Origin: CAYRVF01 sp964427535 | GTDB taxonomy: Bacteria > Chloroflexota > Ktedonobacteria > Ktedonobacterales > JADMIN01 | NCBI GenBank assembly: GCA_964427535.1 | Contig: CAYRVF010000018.1 | Coordinates: 1 to 50,605 of the forward strand | Reading direction: 5' to 3' | DNA length: 50,605 nucleotides | In this document: piece by piece, positions 41,626-50,517 of the stretch | Layout: each line of letters opens with the position of its first letter | Numbering within the stretch: the first letter of the stretch is position 1 | The notes under the pieces: generated by a model | The model's input: the letters and a program-made list of their open reading frames with translations, nothing else | Databases searched by the model: none | What the model was told of the DNA's origin: nothing | Made by a program: the position numbers and the translations under genes

Positions 41626-43166
41626 CGCGGCGCTCCGATCTCGCGCGTGGCATCGCCGGCGGCGCGCGCGGCCGTCAGCATGACGATGCGCTCGATGACC
41701 GCGCTCGTGCTCAGCGACCCGGCAAGCGGCAAAATCACGACTTTCCCACCAACCTCGCGGACAGCGTCAGCCTCGGGCAGCGCCTCGTCGGCATAGTCGC
41801 CGCCCTTGACGTGCAGGGTGGGACGCAGCGCGCGAATCAGCTCGGAGGGCGTGTCCTCGTCGAAGAGCACGACATGATCGACGCTATCGAGCGCGCTCAC
41901 CAGCGCCAGGCGGTCGCGCTCGCCGATGATAGGCCGGTTCTCGCCCTTGAGGCGCCGGGCACTGCGGTCGCTGTTCACGCCGACGACCAACACGTCGCCG
42001 AGCATCCTCGCCTGTCGCAGCATCTGAACGTGTCCCGCGTGGAGGATGTCGAAGACGCCGTTGGTAAAGACGACCGTCTTCCCCGCGCGTTGCAGTCCAG
42101 CGAGATGAGCGGCCAGATGCTCCACTGACATGCCTGCAGCGTCGCCGAGCGGACTCGTCGCATGCTCGCGCTGGCTTACGCGCTGCAAGAGCTCTTGATG
42201 CTGCACCACAGCGGTGAAGCGGCGCGTCACGGACAGGCTGGCGGCATCGAGTCCGATTTGGGCGGCCTCTACCATCGTGCCGCCCGCCCCCAGCGCCAGC
42301 GCCAGCGCCGAGGTGAATGAGTCGCCCGCGCCAACATCGTATGCGTATGGCACCGGATGCGCCGGTAACAGCGTACAGTGGCCATCACGGTCCGCCAGCA
42401 ACACACCATCGGCAGCCAGCGTAATCGCCGCGTGCTCCGCGTTGACGCGCGCCAGCACTAGCTGCCCGAGGCGAGCGAGCGCACCTCGGTCAGTGGTCTC
42501 AGCCGCGGACTGGCCCGCATCGGCCGCGCCCGAGACGAGCACCTGCGCCTCCAGACGATTCGGCGTAATGACCGTCGGCGTGATGCCGGCGAACGCGGTG
42601 AGGTTCTTCGAGTCCACCACGAGCGGGCAGTGCCGCGCCTCTCGCAGCGCCCGCAGGCGGTTCAGGACAGGAGGACACGCCACCCCGTTCACGTAATCAG
42701 AGACGACGACCAGATCACAGCGAGCGAACGCGGACTCCAGCCGGTCAAGCAGCCCGGCGACACTCGCCCCGGAACACTTCCGCCCGGCCTCGTCGTCAAA
42801 GCGCACGACGTACTGCCCATCGGCCAACACACGCATCTTGTGGACGGTGTGCGCATCGGCGTCTTCCACGAGCCAGCCGTCGTCGATGCCGAGCGACCGC
42901 AGCGACGCCCGCAACAGGTCGCCTACTGCGTCACGCCCAACGACGCCGAGAAACAAGACCTCGGCGCCGAGCGCACGCAGGTTCGCTGCAGTGTTCGCCG
43001 CACCTCCGGGGAACTGATGCTCGGCCGTCTTGCGGACGACGGGCACCGGCCCCTCGCTGCACAGCCGCGCCGCCGTGCCTTCGAGGTAGGTATCGAGCAT
43101 CGCGTCGCCCAGCACGAGCACACGGAGCGAGCGGAAGCGCCGGACCATCTCAACCGCGCTGCCCAT
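41622..43166 (-). CDS. hldE: Bifunctional heptose-7-phosphate kinase / heptose-1-phosphate adenylyltransferase
   Basis: This 514-residue fusion makes ADP-D-glycero-D-manno-heptose from the 7-phosphate with GmhB. The N-terminal ribokinase-type half (1-325) has GGAANTAANLRALGAEV and the catalytic YDVGAGDSF with Asp282. The C-terminal half (360-514) has VFTNGVFDILHAGHV, the HxGH nucleotidyltransferase motif, and NSDRSARRLKGENRPI and GERDRLALVSAL. These match HldE (RfaE) of Gram-negative bacteria. It overlaps gmhB by 17 bases, and GAGGCGTAC precedes its ATG. Confidence 0.93.
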   Translation of the reverse strand: MGSAVEMVRRFRSLRVLVLGDAMLDTYLEGTAARLCSEGPVPVVRKTAEHQFPGGAANTAANLRALGAEVLFLGVVGRDAVGDLLRASLRSLGIDDGWLVEDADAHTVHKMRVLADGQYVVRFDDEAGRKCSGASVAGLLDRLESAFARCDLVVVSDYVNGVACPPVLNRLRALREARHCPLVVDSKNLTAFAGITPTVITPNRLEAQVLVSGAADAGQSAAETTDRGALARLGQLVLARVNAEHAAITLAADGVLLADRDGHCTLLPAHPVPYAYDVGAGDSFTSALALALGAGGTMVEAAQIGLDAASLSVTRRFTAVVQHQELLQRVSQREHATSPLGDAAGMSVEHLAAHLAGLQRAGKTVVFTNGVFDILHAGHVQMLRQARMLGDVLVVGVNSDRSARRLKGENRPIIGERDRLALVSALDSVDHVVLFDEDTPSELIRALRPTLHVKGGDYADEALPEADAVREVGGKVVILPLAGSLSTSAVIERIVMLTAARAAGDATREIGAPR

Positions 43167-43809
43167 GTACGCCTCCCATGTATGCGTGCCTGCTCGCGTG
43201 TGCCGCGACCCACCGGGCAGAGCGATATTCTAGGTCTGTGTCCGGGCCGTACCCGGTGACGGCGAGGACGATATCCAGCGCGTGCGCCGTGCTTCGCGCG
43301 ACAAACCGGGGCGTCCGTCGCGCCGAGGGGGCGTACCCTTCCGTACCGATGTCCACCAGCACCGTCGAGCAGCCCGCGCGGTTGCCAGCTTCCACGTCGT
43401 CTAGAATGTCGCCGAGCAGCCAGGACGACGCGAGATCGAGATCCAGCTCAGCCGCGGCGCGCAACAGCATTCCCGGCTGCGGCTTGCGGCATGTACACGC
43501 CACGGCCAGTTCTGGGACGACGCCATCGACGTGGTGCGGGCAGTGGTAGATGCCATCCACCTCGATACCCCGCTTGCGGAGCTCGCCGCGAAGATGTGTG
43601 TGCATGCGCGCTAGATCATCCTCGTCGAAGAGTCCACGCGCGATACCCGACTGGTTCGTGATAACGACGAGCGCGTAGCCGGCCTCGCGCAAACGACGGA
43701 GCCCTCCGCCGATATCCTCGTACAGCACAAGCTCCTCTGGCCGCGATGGATAGTGTCGGGGGTAGACCAGGGTCCCGTCGCGATCCAGAAAGACAGCGGA
43801 ACGCATCAT
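43150..43809 (-). CDS. gmhB: D-glycero-D-manno-heptose 1,7-bisphosphate phosphatase
   Basis: This 219-residue HAD-type phosphatase removes the C7 phosphate of heptose-1,7-bisphosphate. It has FLDRDGTL (Asp9 and Asp11), TNQSGIARG (motif II) and CRKPQPGM (motif III), with LLGDILDDVEAG as motif IV. The zinc-binding loop of GmhB is present: Cys90, His92 or 93, Cys105 and Cys107 (HCPHHVDGV, ACTCRK). The start ATG overlaps the gmhA stop by four bases (ATGA). A C-terminal 30-residue extension reads less conserved. The C7 phosphatase is specific to heptose biosynthesis. Confidence 0.92.
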   Translation of the reverse strand: MMRSAVFLDRDGTLVYPRHYPSRPEELVLYEDIGGGLRRLREAGYALVVITNQSGIARGLFDEDDLARMHTHLRGELRKRGIEVDGIYHCPHHVDGVVPELAVACTCRKPQPGMLLRAAAELDLDLASSWLLGDILDDVEAGNRAGCSTVLVDIGTEGYAPSARRTPRFVARSTAHALDIVLAVTGYGPDTDLEYRSARWVAAHASRHAYMGGVHGQRG

Positions 43810-44468
43810 GCGCGCACCTCGTCGTCTCGCTCAGCCGAGAGCTCCCTCTCGACGACATCGCACAGCATGTGGGTGACGGCCATGTGCAGTTCCTGGATGG
43901 TCTCGGTCTCGCTCACGGGCATCGCGGCGGTCAGGTCCGCGTGCGCCGCGAGCCGCGATGGACGGTTCCCCGTCACTGCGACCACCCGCATGCCGCAGGT
44001 GTGCGCGGCGTCGGCTGCACGAACAAGGTTCTCCGATTCACCACTCGTGCTGAACCCGACGAGCACGTCGCCAGGCCGACCCAATGCCAGCACCTGCCGC
44101 GCGAAGACGTCGGCGTACCCGTAGTCATTGGCAACCGCCGTGAGGATCGAGGTATCAGTCGTCAGCGAGAGCACGGCATACGGTGCGCGCTCGCGCTTGA
44201 AGCGCCCCACCAGTTCGGCGGCGAAATGCTGCGCCTCGCTTGCGCTCCCCCCGTTGCCGGCAGTCAGCACCTTGCCACCCTGCCGGAGTGTCGCGATCAA
44301 TAGCGTCGCGATCTGGGCCAGAGTATGCGAGCGCGCGGAGAGTTCATCGAGGGCGCTCACCAGGGTCCGTCGCCTGCTGGCAAGCGCCCGCTCGATACTA
44401 TCGTAGCAGGACGTGCTGGGCAGGTGCGGCGGAAGCGGCGAGATGAGCGTGATGCCCTCCTCCATCAT
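43806..44468 (-). CDS. gmhA: Sedoheptulose-7-phosphate isomerase (phosphoheptose isomerase)
   Basis: This 220-residue SIS-domain enzyme converts sedoheptulose-7-phosphate to D-glycero-D-manno-heptose-7-phosphate, the first step of the pathway. It has TAGNGGSASEAQHFAAELVGRF with the catalytic Glu, FSTSGESENLVRAADAA, and ETIQELHMAVTHMLCDVVE with the conserved His. The ATG at 44468 has AAAGGACG about nine bases upstream; two earlier ATG codons in the same frame lack this. It is the first gene of the operon; the promoter was not identified in the 186 bases before it. Confidence 0.92.
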   Translation of the reverse strand: MMEEGITLISPLPPHLPSTSCYDSIERALASRRRTLVSALDELSARSHTLAQIATLLIATLRQGGKVLTAGNGGSASEAQHFAAELVGRFKRERAPYAVLSLTTDTSILTAVANDYGYADVFARQVLALGRPGDVLVGFSTSGESENLVRAADAAHTCGMRVVAVTGNRPSRLAAHADLTAAMPVSETETIQELHMAVTHMLCDVVERELSAERDDEVRA

Positions 44469-44654
44469 CGCAATACGTCCTTTCATTGCGAGTGCTTGCC
44501 TGGGAGCAGACACAAGCATGCCCGAGACACGGCAGATCGCAGTCGCGAGAACTACCGTTTGGACTCAGATTACATGGGGAGATGAGGGCATTTCATCGGA
44601 CAACTGCCCAAGCTACGAGGCTCAATGGTTGCTGCTCGCTGGGCAAATGCACAA

Positions 44655-45866
44655 TCACTCAACAGGTGCACGTAACGCACGAAGCACGAGAGCGAGGCGA
44701 ATCTGCACCGCATCGTCAAACCGGCGCGGGTCGAGTCCGGTCAGTGCGGTGATCTTGTCGAGACGGTGCCCGAGGGTGTTGCGGTGGATCGAGAGATGGT
44801 ACGCCGTAGACGACGGGCTGCAATTCTCCCGGAAGAAGACATCAAGCGTCTCGAACAGCTCGGGCTCATGGTCCAGCGGGCTCAGCAGATGGGTCGCAAG
44901 CTCGATTTTGGTGCGCTCATCCGAGACGCCGACGAACGCCGCGACACCCAGCCCGTCGAGACAATGCACGCGGTTCGCCTGCGAGAAGCGGCGTCCGAGC
45001 GACAGCGCCGCACGGGCATCTTGGTAGGAGCGCGCGATGCCACGAATGCCCGGGTGATACCTGCCGATGCCAATGCTAGCGTTTGCGCCGGTATCGATGC
45101 GCACGCGACGCAGCAAGCCGGTGGCCGCTCGTTTCAGCGCCGTGAGGTTCGCCCACGAGGCGCATGCCTGATCGACCTCGCCCGGCGCCTGTGGATCGGC
45201 GTGGTCAGTCCATGCGGCCAGGTCGTGAGTGGCGCTGGCCTTCAACACGGCGACCTCGCCGTCGCCGATGTAGGCGCAGATAGTGTCGTTGGGCAAGCTG
45301 AAGAAATTGACGACGCTCGCAATGACGAGCTGGGCGCGCCGTTGCACCTCTGCTTCCTCCAAGTCGGGGCGTGACCGCTCGCGGGGCTCCAATATATACG
45401 CGGCGGCATCGATGAGGATAACGGCTCGTGTGGGGGTGAGGTCGAGGCCAAGCACTTGCCCTTCGCGCATCATCTCGCTCTCGTCTGAGATCGTGCCACG
45501 CAGCAGCGTCTGAATGAAGCGGCGCTTCAGTTCGTGCTGGTGCGGCAGGCGCGCGACGACCACCGTTTGATTAATGACGAGATCCACCAGCACGCGGGCG
45601 AGCCGGGGCGAGATGACTTCGTCGTGGGCCAGACCCGCGACGATCACTTCGCCCGCTTGGGCGTCGAACTCGAACGGCACGCGCAGGGACAACGGACCAG
45701 ACTCGGCGGCCCCCGCATGGAACAGCTGGCCAGCGCGATGTCGTCCAGTGCTGGCCAGCACGATGCCCCGCTCATTCGTGACAGTGACGGGCGCGGACAG
45801 CAACTCCGAAGTGCGCTCGGCGACGAGTTCAGCAACCTGCTCAAACTGCCCAAGTACAATCGCCAA
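44655..45866 (-). CDS. CdaR/PucR-family transcriptional regulator
   Basis: This 403-residue regulator has three parts: an N-terminal sugar-diacid recognition domain (ELVAERTSELLSAPVTVTNERGIVLAST), a central GGDEF-like region, and a C-terminal PucR-type helix-turn-helix (AYHLSIHRNTLGHRLDKITALTG). CdaR relatives activate genes for glucarate and glycerate use. The start is a TTG at 45866, with AGGGAG six bases upstream; the frame begins with another TTG seven codons earlier without such a site. It runs in the same direction as the heptose operon, 186 bases before gmhA, and may control it, though this is inference. Ligand unknown. Confidence 0.84.
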   Translation of the reverse strand: MAIVLGQFEQVAELVAERTSELLSAPVTVTNERGIVLASTGRHRAGQLFHAGAAESGPLSLRVPFEFDAQAGEVIVAGLAHDEVISPRLARVLVDLVINQTVVVARLPHQHELKRRFIQTLLRGTISDESEMMREGQVLGLDLTPTRAVILIDAAAYILEPRERSRPDLEEAEVQRRAQLVIASVVNFFSLPNDTICAYIGDGEVAVLKASATHDLAAWTDHADPQAPGEVDQACASWANLTALKRAATGLLRRVRIDTGANASIGIGRYHPGIRGIARSYQDARAALSLGRRFSQANRVHCLDGLGVAAFVGVSDERTKIELATHLLSPLDHEPELFETLDVFFRENCSPSSTAYHLSIHRNTLGHRLDKITALTGLDPRRFDDAVQIRLALVLRALRAPVE

Positions 45867-46174
45867 TGATGTCTCCCTCGCACCCAATCAACCGGGCTCC
45901 TAGCTGTTCCTGCGGGCAGAGGAGACGCTGGACAGACCCAGGTACACATTCCTTTGGTGTTCACTGATGTCGGCGAGTGGCCTCGGAGTTCGCGGCGAGC
46001 AAGAGTCATGCCAGGACATATTCCGGCCATGCCCGGGCAAGCAGGGGCAATATCACGACACGACTCTCGCGTGACGTGAGGCCCCATGCGCGATTGAAGC
46101 AGGCATGCGAAGAGTCTGCCCTCCGCCGCTTAGACCGGCAGCGGAGGGCAGAAGCAGCAGAGGTTACGGCGCGT
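45867..46174. other. Intergenic, with hairpin after the molybdopterin gene
   Basis: The 308 bases between the regulator and the oxidoreductase hold no gene. CTGCCCTCCGC (46116-46126) pairs perfectly with GCGGAGGGCAG (46141-46151). It lies 24 bases past the stop of the minus-strand molybdopterin gene and may terminate it. TGCCCGGGCA near 46029 is a short perfect palindrome. Confidence 0.55.
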
Positions 46175-48427
46175 CTACTCGTCCGCCATCGGGTGAACGG
46201 AGACAGGGATCGCGGTCAGGATGGCATTGCCAGAGAGCGGTTCGATCGTCGTATCAGCCATCAAGTCGTTGAGATTGACGCCCGCGTGCCGCGCCGCCAC
46301 CGACATCGCGGACCCCGGCTGCCCGTGGCCCCAACCGTGCGGCAAGCTGACGACCCCTGGCATCATCACGTCGGACACGCGGACGGGCGCCTCGATGGTC
46401 GCGGTGGCTGAGGTGATCCGCGCGCGGCCGTCGTCGGTCAAGCCCAGGCGCTCGGCATCATCCGGCGAGACGAGCAGCGTGCAGGCGTCGTCGCCCTTCA
46501 CCAGCAGATCGAGGTTGTGCATCCACGAGTTGTTAGAGCGCAGCTCGCGCCGCCCGATCATTACCAGCGCGGGCCGCTCGCGCCCAAGCCCGCTCCGCAG
46601 ACGCTCGACGTCGGCGACAATCGGCTCCGGCGCCAGCTCGATCTTGCCTGACGGCGTCCGCAGCACCTCGGGAATGCGTGGGCCGAGCGGGCCGAGATCG
46701 ACGCCATGTGCGCGCGTCTCAAGCACGGCCAGCGAGAGCCCGTCAGGCGCGGCACCAAAGCCGTCGCCGTACGGCCCGACACGCAGCAGAAAATCGAGCA
46801 TCCGCTCGGGTCCGTGCCGGGGCGTCAGCGCCGCCAGCAGTTCCCGCGCATCGCGTCCCTCGACTCGCGAGCCGGGTGTGCTCACCTCACGCTGCACAAG
46901 TTGCGTGGCGACGAACTCGTCGAGCGCGGCCAGCGGCACGTGCCGTCCCTGCCCAGCGACGATGCCCGCCAGTCGCGCCAGCACCTCCCATTCCTCCGGC
47001 TGGTCAGCTGATCGCGGGAAGACCGGCAGTGAGTAATGCGCGATGTTGCGCACGGACAGCTGATAGAACGCGAGGTCGTAATGCGAGCGCTCGAGCGGTG
47101 ACGGCGGCGGCAGGATGACGTGCGCGTGCCGCGTGGTCTCGTTGATGTATGCGTCGATGGCGATGAGTGCGTCGAGCCGGGCAAACGCCTCCCGCAACCT
47201 GCCACCGTTTGGCGCGCTCAGCGCGGGGTTGCCCGCGATCGTGACGAGCGCACGCACCTGCCCCTCACCGGGCGTCTCGATCTCGTCGGCAAGCGTCGCC
47301 ATCGGAAACTCGCCGTAGACCTGCGGCAGTCCGCGCACCCGGCTGTGCTTCGCGCCCAGCCGCACGCCCTTGCCTTGTCCGGGCGTGCCCTGCGTATTGC
47401 GCGCGCCAGCGGCCGCCCTGGGGAAGAGCACGCCGCCTTCGCGGTCCAGATTGCCGGTCAGCACGTTGAGCACGTCCACGAGCCAGCTCGTCAGCGTGCC
47501 GAACTCCTGCGTGCAGGTGCCGATGCGCGCGTAGACAGCAGCGCGCTCCGCTCCAGCTAGCTCACGCGCGAGCCGCCGGATGACATCCGGCTCGATGCGG
47601 CACAGCGGCGCGACCGTCTCAGGCGTGAATGGCTCGGCGAGACGGCGCACCGTCTCCAGACCGGTCAGGTGATCGAGCAGGCGGCCCGTCCGCACCAGGT
47701 CCTCATCGAAGAGCACCGAGACGAGCGCGAAGAGGAAATAGGCGTCCGTCCCTGGCTGGATGAAATGATGCTCGCTGGCCTCGTCGGCGGTGCGCGTACG
47801 CCGCGGATCGATTACCACGAGACGCCCGCCACGCGCGCGCAGCCGCCGAATGCGTCCGCGCATATCCGGCGCGGTCATCAGGCTGCCGTTGGAGACGAGC
47901 GGATTCGCGCCGAGAACCAACAGGTAATCGGTGTTATCAACGTCGGGAATCGGAATGCTGAGCATGGTGCCGAACATCAGGCCGCAAGAGACCTGCTTGG
48001 GCATCTGATCGAGGGTGCTCGCGGTGTAGACGTTCGACGTGCCCAGCGCCCGAATGAATGCCGAGTTGTAGAGCTGGCTCGACAGGTTATGCACCGTCGG
48101 GTTGCCCAGGTAGACCGCGACAGCATCACGCCCATAGCGCTCGATCACGGGCACAAGCAGACGCTCAACCTCGTCATATGCCTCGTCCCACGTCACCGTC
48201 TGCCACTGGCCATCCCGACGGACGACCGGCTGGCGCAGCCGGTCGGGGTCCTCGTCCAGCGCCTTGAGTGCGGCGGCCTTGGGGCAGATATAGCCGCCGC
48301 TGAAGACGTCTTCTTTGTCGCCACGAATCGAGAGCACCTGACGCCCGCGAGTGACGACCTCCAGACCGCAGGTGGCTTCGCAGAGAGGACACGTGATGTA
48401 GCTCGTGGACGTCTGCTCTATCATCAT
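46175..48427 (-). CDS. Molybdopterin oxidoreductase with N-terminal Fe4S4 motif
   Basis: This 750-residue molybdenum (or tungsten) enzyme of the DMSO-reductase/formate-dehydrogenase superfamily begins with CPLCEATCGL and GYICPK, giving Cys13, Cys16, Cys20 and Cys48 of a Fe4S4 site. Cofactor segments follow: DYLLVLGANPLVSNGSLM, RRLVVIDPRRTRTADEASEHHF, VLNVLTGNLDREGGVLFP and PGVVSLPHGWGHGQPGSAMS near the end. Around residue 140, where FDH has Cys or Sec, the text is ASTLDQMPKQVSCGL, so a typical Cys/Ser/Sec ligand is not obvious. No signal peptide or twin-arginine is seen, so it is cytoplasmic. No partner subunits are near. AAAGG lies seven bases before the ATG at 48427. Confidence 0.85.
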   Translation of the reverse strand: MMIEQTSTSYITCPLCEATCGLEVVTRGRQVLSIRGDKEDVFSGGYICPKAAALKALDEDPDRLRQPVVRRDGQWQTVTWDEAYDEVERLLVPVIERYGRDAVAVYLGNPTVHNLSSQLYNSAFIRALGTSNVYTASTLDQMPKQVSCGLMFGTMLSIPIPDVDNTDYLLVLGANPLVSNGSLMTAPDMRGRIRRLRARGGRLVVIDPRRTRTADEASEHHFIQPGTDAYFLFALVSVLFDEDLVRTGRLLDHLTGLETVRRLAEPFTPETVAPLCRIEPDVIRRLARELAGAERAAVYARIGTCTQEFGTLTSWLVDVLNVLTGNLDREGGVLFPRAAAGARNTQGTPGQGKGVRLGAKHSRVRGLPQVYGEFPMATLADEIETPGEGQVRALVTIAGNPALSAPNGGRLREAFARLDALIAIDAYINETTRHAHVILPPPSPLERSHYDLAFYQLSVRNIAHYSLPVFPRSADQPEEWEVLARLAGIVAGQGRHVPLAALDEFVATQLVQREVSTPGSRVEGRDARELLAALTPRHGPERMLDFLLRVGPYGDGFGAAPDGLSLAVLETRAHGVDLGPLGPRIPEVLRTPSGKIELAPEPIVADVERLRSGLGRERPALVMIGRRELRSNNSWMHNLDLLVKGDDACTLLVSPDDAERLGLTDDGRARITSATATIEAPVRVSDVMMPGVVSLPHGWGHGQPGSAMSVAARHAGVNLNDLMADTTIEPLSGNAILTAIPVSVHPMADE

Positions 48428-48548
48428 CGCCACGCCTTTCCCCTGAAAGTCCGCTTGTCGCGCGTCGCCTGGGTAGGCGCATTCTACGCGATTGTGTGCC
48501 CTGCCGTCCCATCCAACGTCTATAGGAAACCATTGATCGCCCGAGCCT

Positions 48549-48578
48549 TTGACAGCGCCCGCCTCTCCACTTTACTAT
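48549..48578 (+). promoter_or_regulatory. Promoter of the hisC-like gene
   Basis: TTGACA (48549-48554), spacer 18, TACTAT (48573-48578, 4 of 6). Start predicted near 48585. This rules out the earlier in-frame ATG at 48549 as the gene start. Confidence 0.6.
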
Positions 48579-48608
48579 GACATGCGCCAGCTCATGCCGA
48601 GAGCGACC

Positions 48609-49757
48609 ATGCGAAACAACAGAAAGCGACCGCAGCCAATGCCCATCGAGAGACCGTTCACACGCATCGTGGCCGGGCTGCCCAATACGCCGCCGTTCGT
48701 CGCACCTGAGGCGCTGGAGCGCGCCAGCGGCCGCCCATTTCTTTTGCGGCTGGGGGCGAACGAGAGCGCGTTCGGGCCATCGCCCCTGGCACGGGAGGCG
48801 ATGCGCGCTGCCGCCGATCGCGTGGAATACTACGGCGACCCGGAATCCTTCGATCTGCGCACCGTGCTTGCCCGGCGGCTCGGCGTGGGGATCGAGAACA
48901 TCGTCGTCGGCAGTGGGATTGACGATCTGCTCGGCCTTGTCGTGCGCGTAGTGCTTGAACCGGGCGAGACCGCCGTCACCTCTCTCGGCGCGTACCCCAC
49001 ATTCACGTACCATGTACACGGGTTCGGCGGCAAGCTGGAGCGCGTGCCGTACACGGACGACCGCAACGATCTTGCTGGGCTGGCCGAGGCGGCGCGACAC
49101 ACAGATGCGTGTCTGGTCTACCTCGCGAATCCTGACAACCCCACCGGCTCGTGGTTCAGCGCCGACGTTGTGGCCGATTTCGTGGAACAGTTGCCCGCTA
49201 GTACACTGCTCGTGCTGGACGAAGCCTACGCCGAGTTCGCGCCGCCAGAGGCGATCTTGCCCATGCGCGCTGACAACTCGCGCGTCGTTCACGTACGCAC
49301 CTTCTCGAAAGCATACGGCATGGCGGGCGCGCGCATCGGGTACGCCGTCGCCAGCAGGGAGGTCATCGCGGCATTCGAGAAGGTGCGACTACACTTCGGC
49401 GTCAGTTCGCTCGCCCAGGCCGGAGCACTCGCCGCGCTGGAGGACGACGAGTACCTGCGGACTGTGATCGCGCAGGTTGCCGAGGGCCGCGAGGACTACG
49501 CGCGGCTCGGCACAGAGCTTGGTCTACGGCCAGTTCCCTCCGCCGCGAATTTCGTCTCGTTCGACACCGGAAGTCCAGAGCGCGCACGTGCTCTGCTGAA
49601 CGCGCTGGCGGCACGTGGCGTCTTCGTCCGCATGCCGGGGGCGCCGCCGCTCGACCGCTACGTGCGTGTCACCGTCGGTACTCCCGCCGAGCGCGTCGCA
49701 TTCGCGTCGACTCTACGAGATGTCTGGCCGGAGGTATCGACGCTGCACGTACGCTAG
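48609..49757 (+). CDS. hisC: Histidinol-phosphate aminotransferase-like PLP enzyme
   Basis: This 382-residue class I/II aminotransferase matches HisC: LRLGANESAFGPSPLAREAM at the front, YLANPDNPTGSWF, LDEAYAEFAPP with the PLP-contact Asp-Glu, and VRTFSKAYGMAGARIGYA with the Schiff-base lysine. HisC converts imidazole-acetol phosphate to histidinol phosphate, using glutamate. No other his genes are adjacent, so a broader aromatic or phenylalanine transaminase role is possible. The promoter at 48549-48578 leaves ATG 48609, or ATG 48639, as starts; the first has GAGAG upstream. Its stop is 32 bases before the next gene start. Confidence 0.84.
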   Translation: MRNNRKRPQPMPIERPFTRIVAGLPNTPPFVAPEALERASGRPFLLRLGANESAFGPSPLAREAMRAAADRVEYYGDPESFDLRTVLARRLGVGIENIVVGSGIDDLLGLVVRVVLEPGETAVTSLGAYPTFTYHVHGFGGKLERVPYTDDRNDLAGLAEAARHTDACLVYLANPDNPTGSWFSADVVADFVEQLPASTLLVLDEAYAEFAPPEAILPMRADNSRVVHVRTFSKAYGMAGARIGYAVASREVIAAFEKVRLHFGVSSLAQAGALAALEDDEYLRTVIAQVAEGREDYARLGTELGLRPVPSAANFVSFDTGSPERARALLNALAARGVFVRMPGAPPLDRYVRVTVGTPAERVAFASTLRDVWPEVSTLHVR

Positions 49758-49789
49758 ATGTGGGTAGCCATGAGAGAAATAGGTGTTCC

Positions 49790-50395
49790 GTGATAGTGGA
49801 ACAGCGGACTGGTCAGGCGCAACATCGCCCGTTAATCATCTTGCTCAACGGTGTCTCAAGCGCAGGGAAAACAAGCATCTCGAACGTACTACGATGCACG
49901 CTGGACGAGCCCTACCTGCAAGTGTCCCTTGATGCCTTCGAGGATATGCTCCCAGACCGTTACCAGGAGGGAGGGCCGTTCGCATGGGGTGCCCTCTTTC
50001 CGAGGATGCTCGCCGGATTCCACCGATCTCTCGCCGCTCTGGCCGGTGCGGGTAACAATCTGCTCGTCGATCATGTCATGGTGCATCGAGAAGGATGGGC
50101 GAGCACGCTCGCCGATTGCCTGACGGTCCTTGCACCATTCTCGGTATACTTCGTCGCGGTGCATTGCCCACTGGATGAGTTGGAACGCAGAGAGCAGGCA
50201 CGGGGTGACCGATTCATTGGCACAGCCGCGCGACAGTATCCCCTGGTGCATCTCCACCGCAGGTATGATGTCGAAGTCAATACCACAACTGCGACTCCCG
50301 AGGCCTGCGCCGAGCAAATACGGGCCTTTGTCGCGTACAAACCTCCGCGAGCCTTCGCGTGGCACCGCCAGCAGCCACGCGAGTCACTTCCATAG
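49790..50395 (+). CDS. Chloramphenicol-phosphotransferase-like P-loop kinase
   Basis: This roughly 200-residue kinase has Walker A in LIILLNGVSSAGKTSISN, followed by SLDAFEDMLP, the DxF catalytic region of CPT-like proteins, then LLVDHVMVHREG, the Walker B-type strand, and REQARGDRFIGTA, an arginine-bearing lid. CPT from Streptomyces inactivates chloramphenicol by phosphorylation, but most relatives have unproven substrates. The start is uncertain: GTG at 49790 follows AGGTG; GTG codons at 49760 and 49796 are alternatives. Lower G+C and a different codon mix from its neighbours suggest transfer from elsewhere. It sits between hisC and a tRNA gene. Confidence 0.75.
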   Translation: MIVEQRTGQAQHRPLIILLNGVSSAGKTSISNVLRCTLDEPYLQVSLDAFEDMLPDRYQEGGPFAWGALFPRMLAGFHRSLAALAGAGNNLLVDHVMVHREGWASTLADCLTVLAPFSVYFVAVHCPLDELERREQARGDRFIGTAARQYPLVHLHRRYDVEVNTTTATPEACAEQIRAFVAYKPPRAFAWHRQQPRESLP

Positions 50396-50430
50396 AGGTC
50401 ACTGGAATCCGCTTGGAGGGGTGATGAAAC

Positions 50431-50506
50431 TGGCGCGCCCGAAGGGACTCGAACCCCCAACCCTCGCATCCGAAGTGCGATGCTCTGTCCATTGAGCTAC
50501 GGGCGC
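50431..50506 (-). tRNA. tRNA-Arg (anticodon UCG), CCA encoded
   Basis: The minus strand folds as a cloverleaf: acceptor GCGCCCG (50500-50506) with CGGGCGC (50435-50441), D-arm stem GCTC/GAGC, anticodon stem TCGCA/TGCGA around CTTCGGA, giving anticodon UCG, and a T-arm with GGTTCGAGTCC. Discriminator G and CCA (50431-50433) are encoded. It reads CGA arginine codons. Confidence 0.95.
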
Positions 50507-50517
50507 ATGCGGCACTG

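Noticed and set aside
50396..50506. Attachment site at the tRNA-Arg gene
   Set aside because: No second copy of the tRNA 3' end is visible in the window, and no integrase is present.
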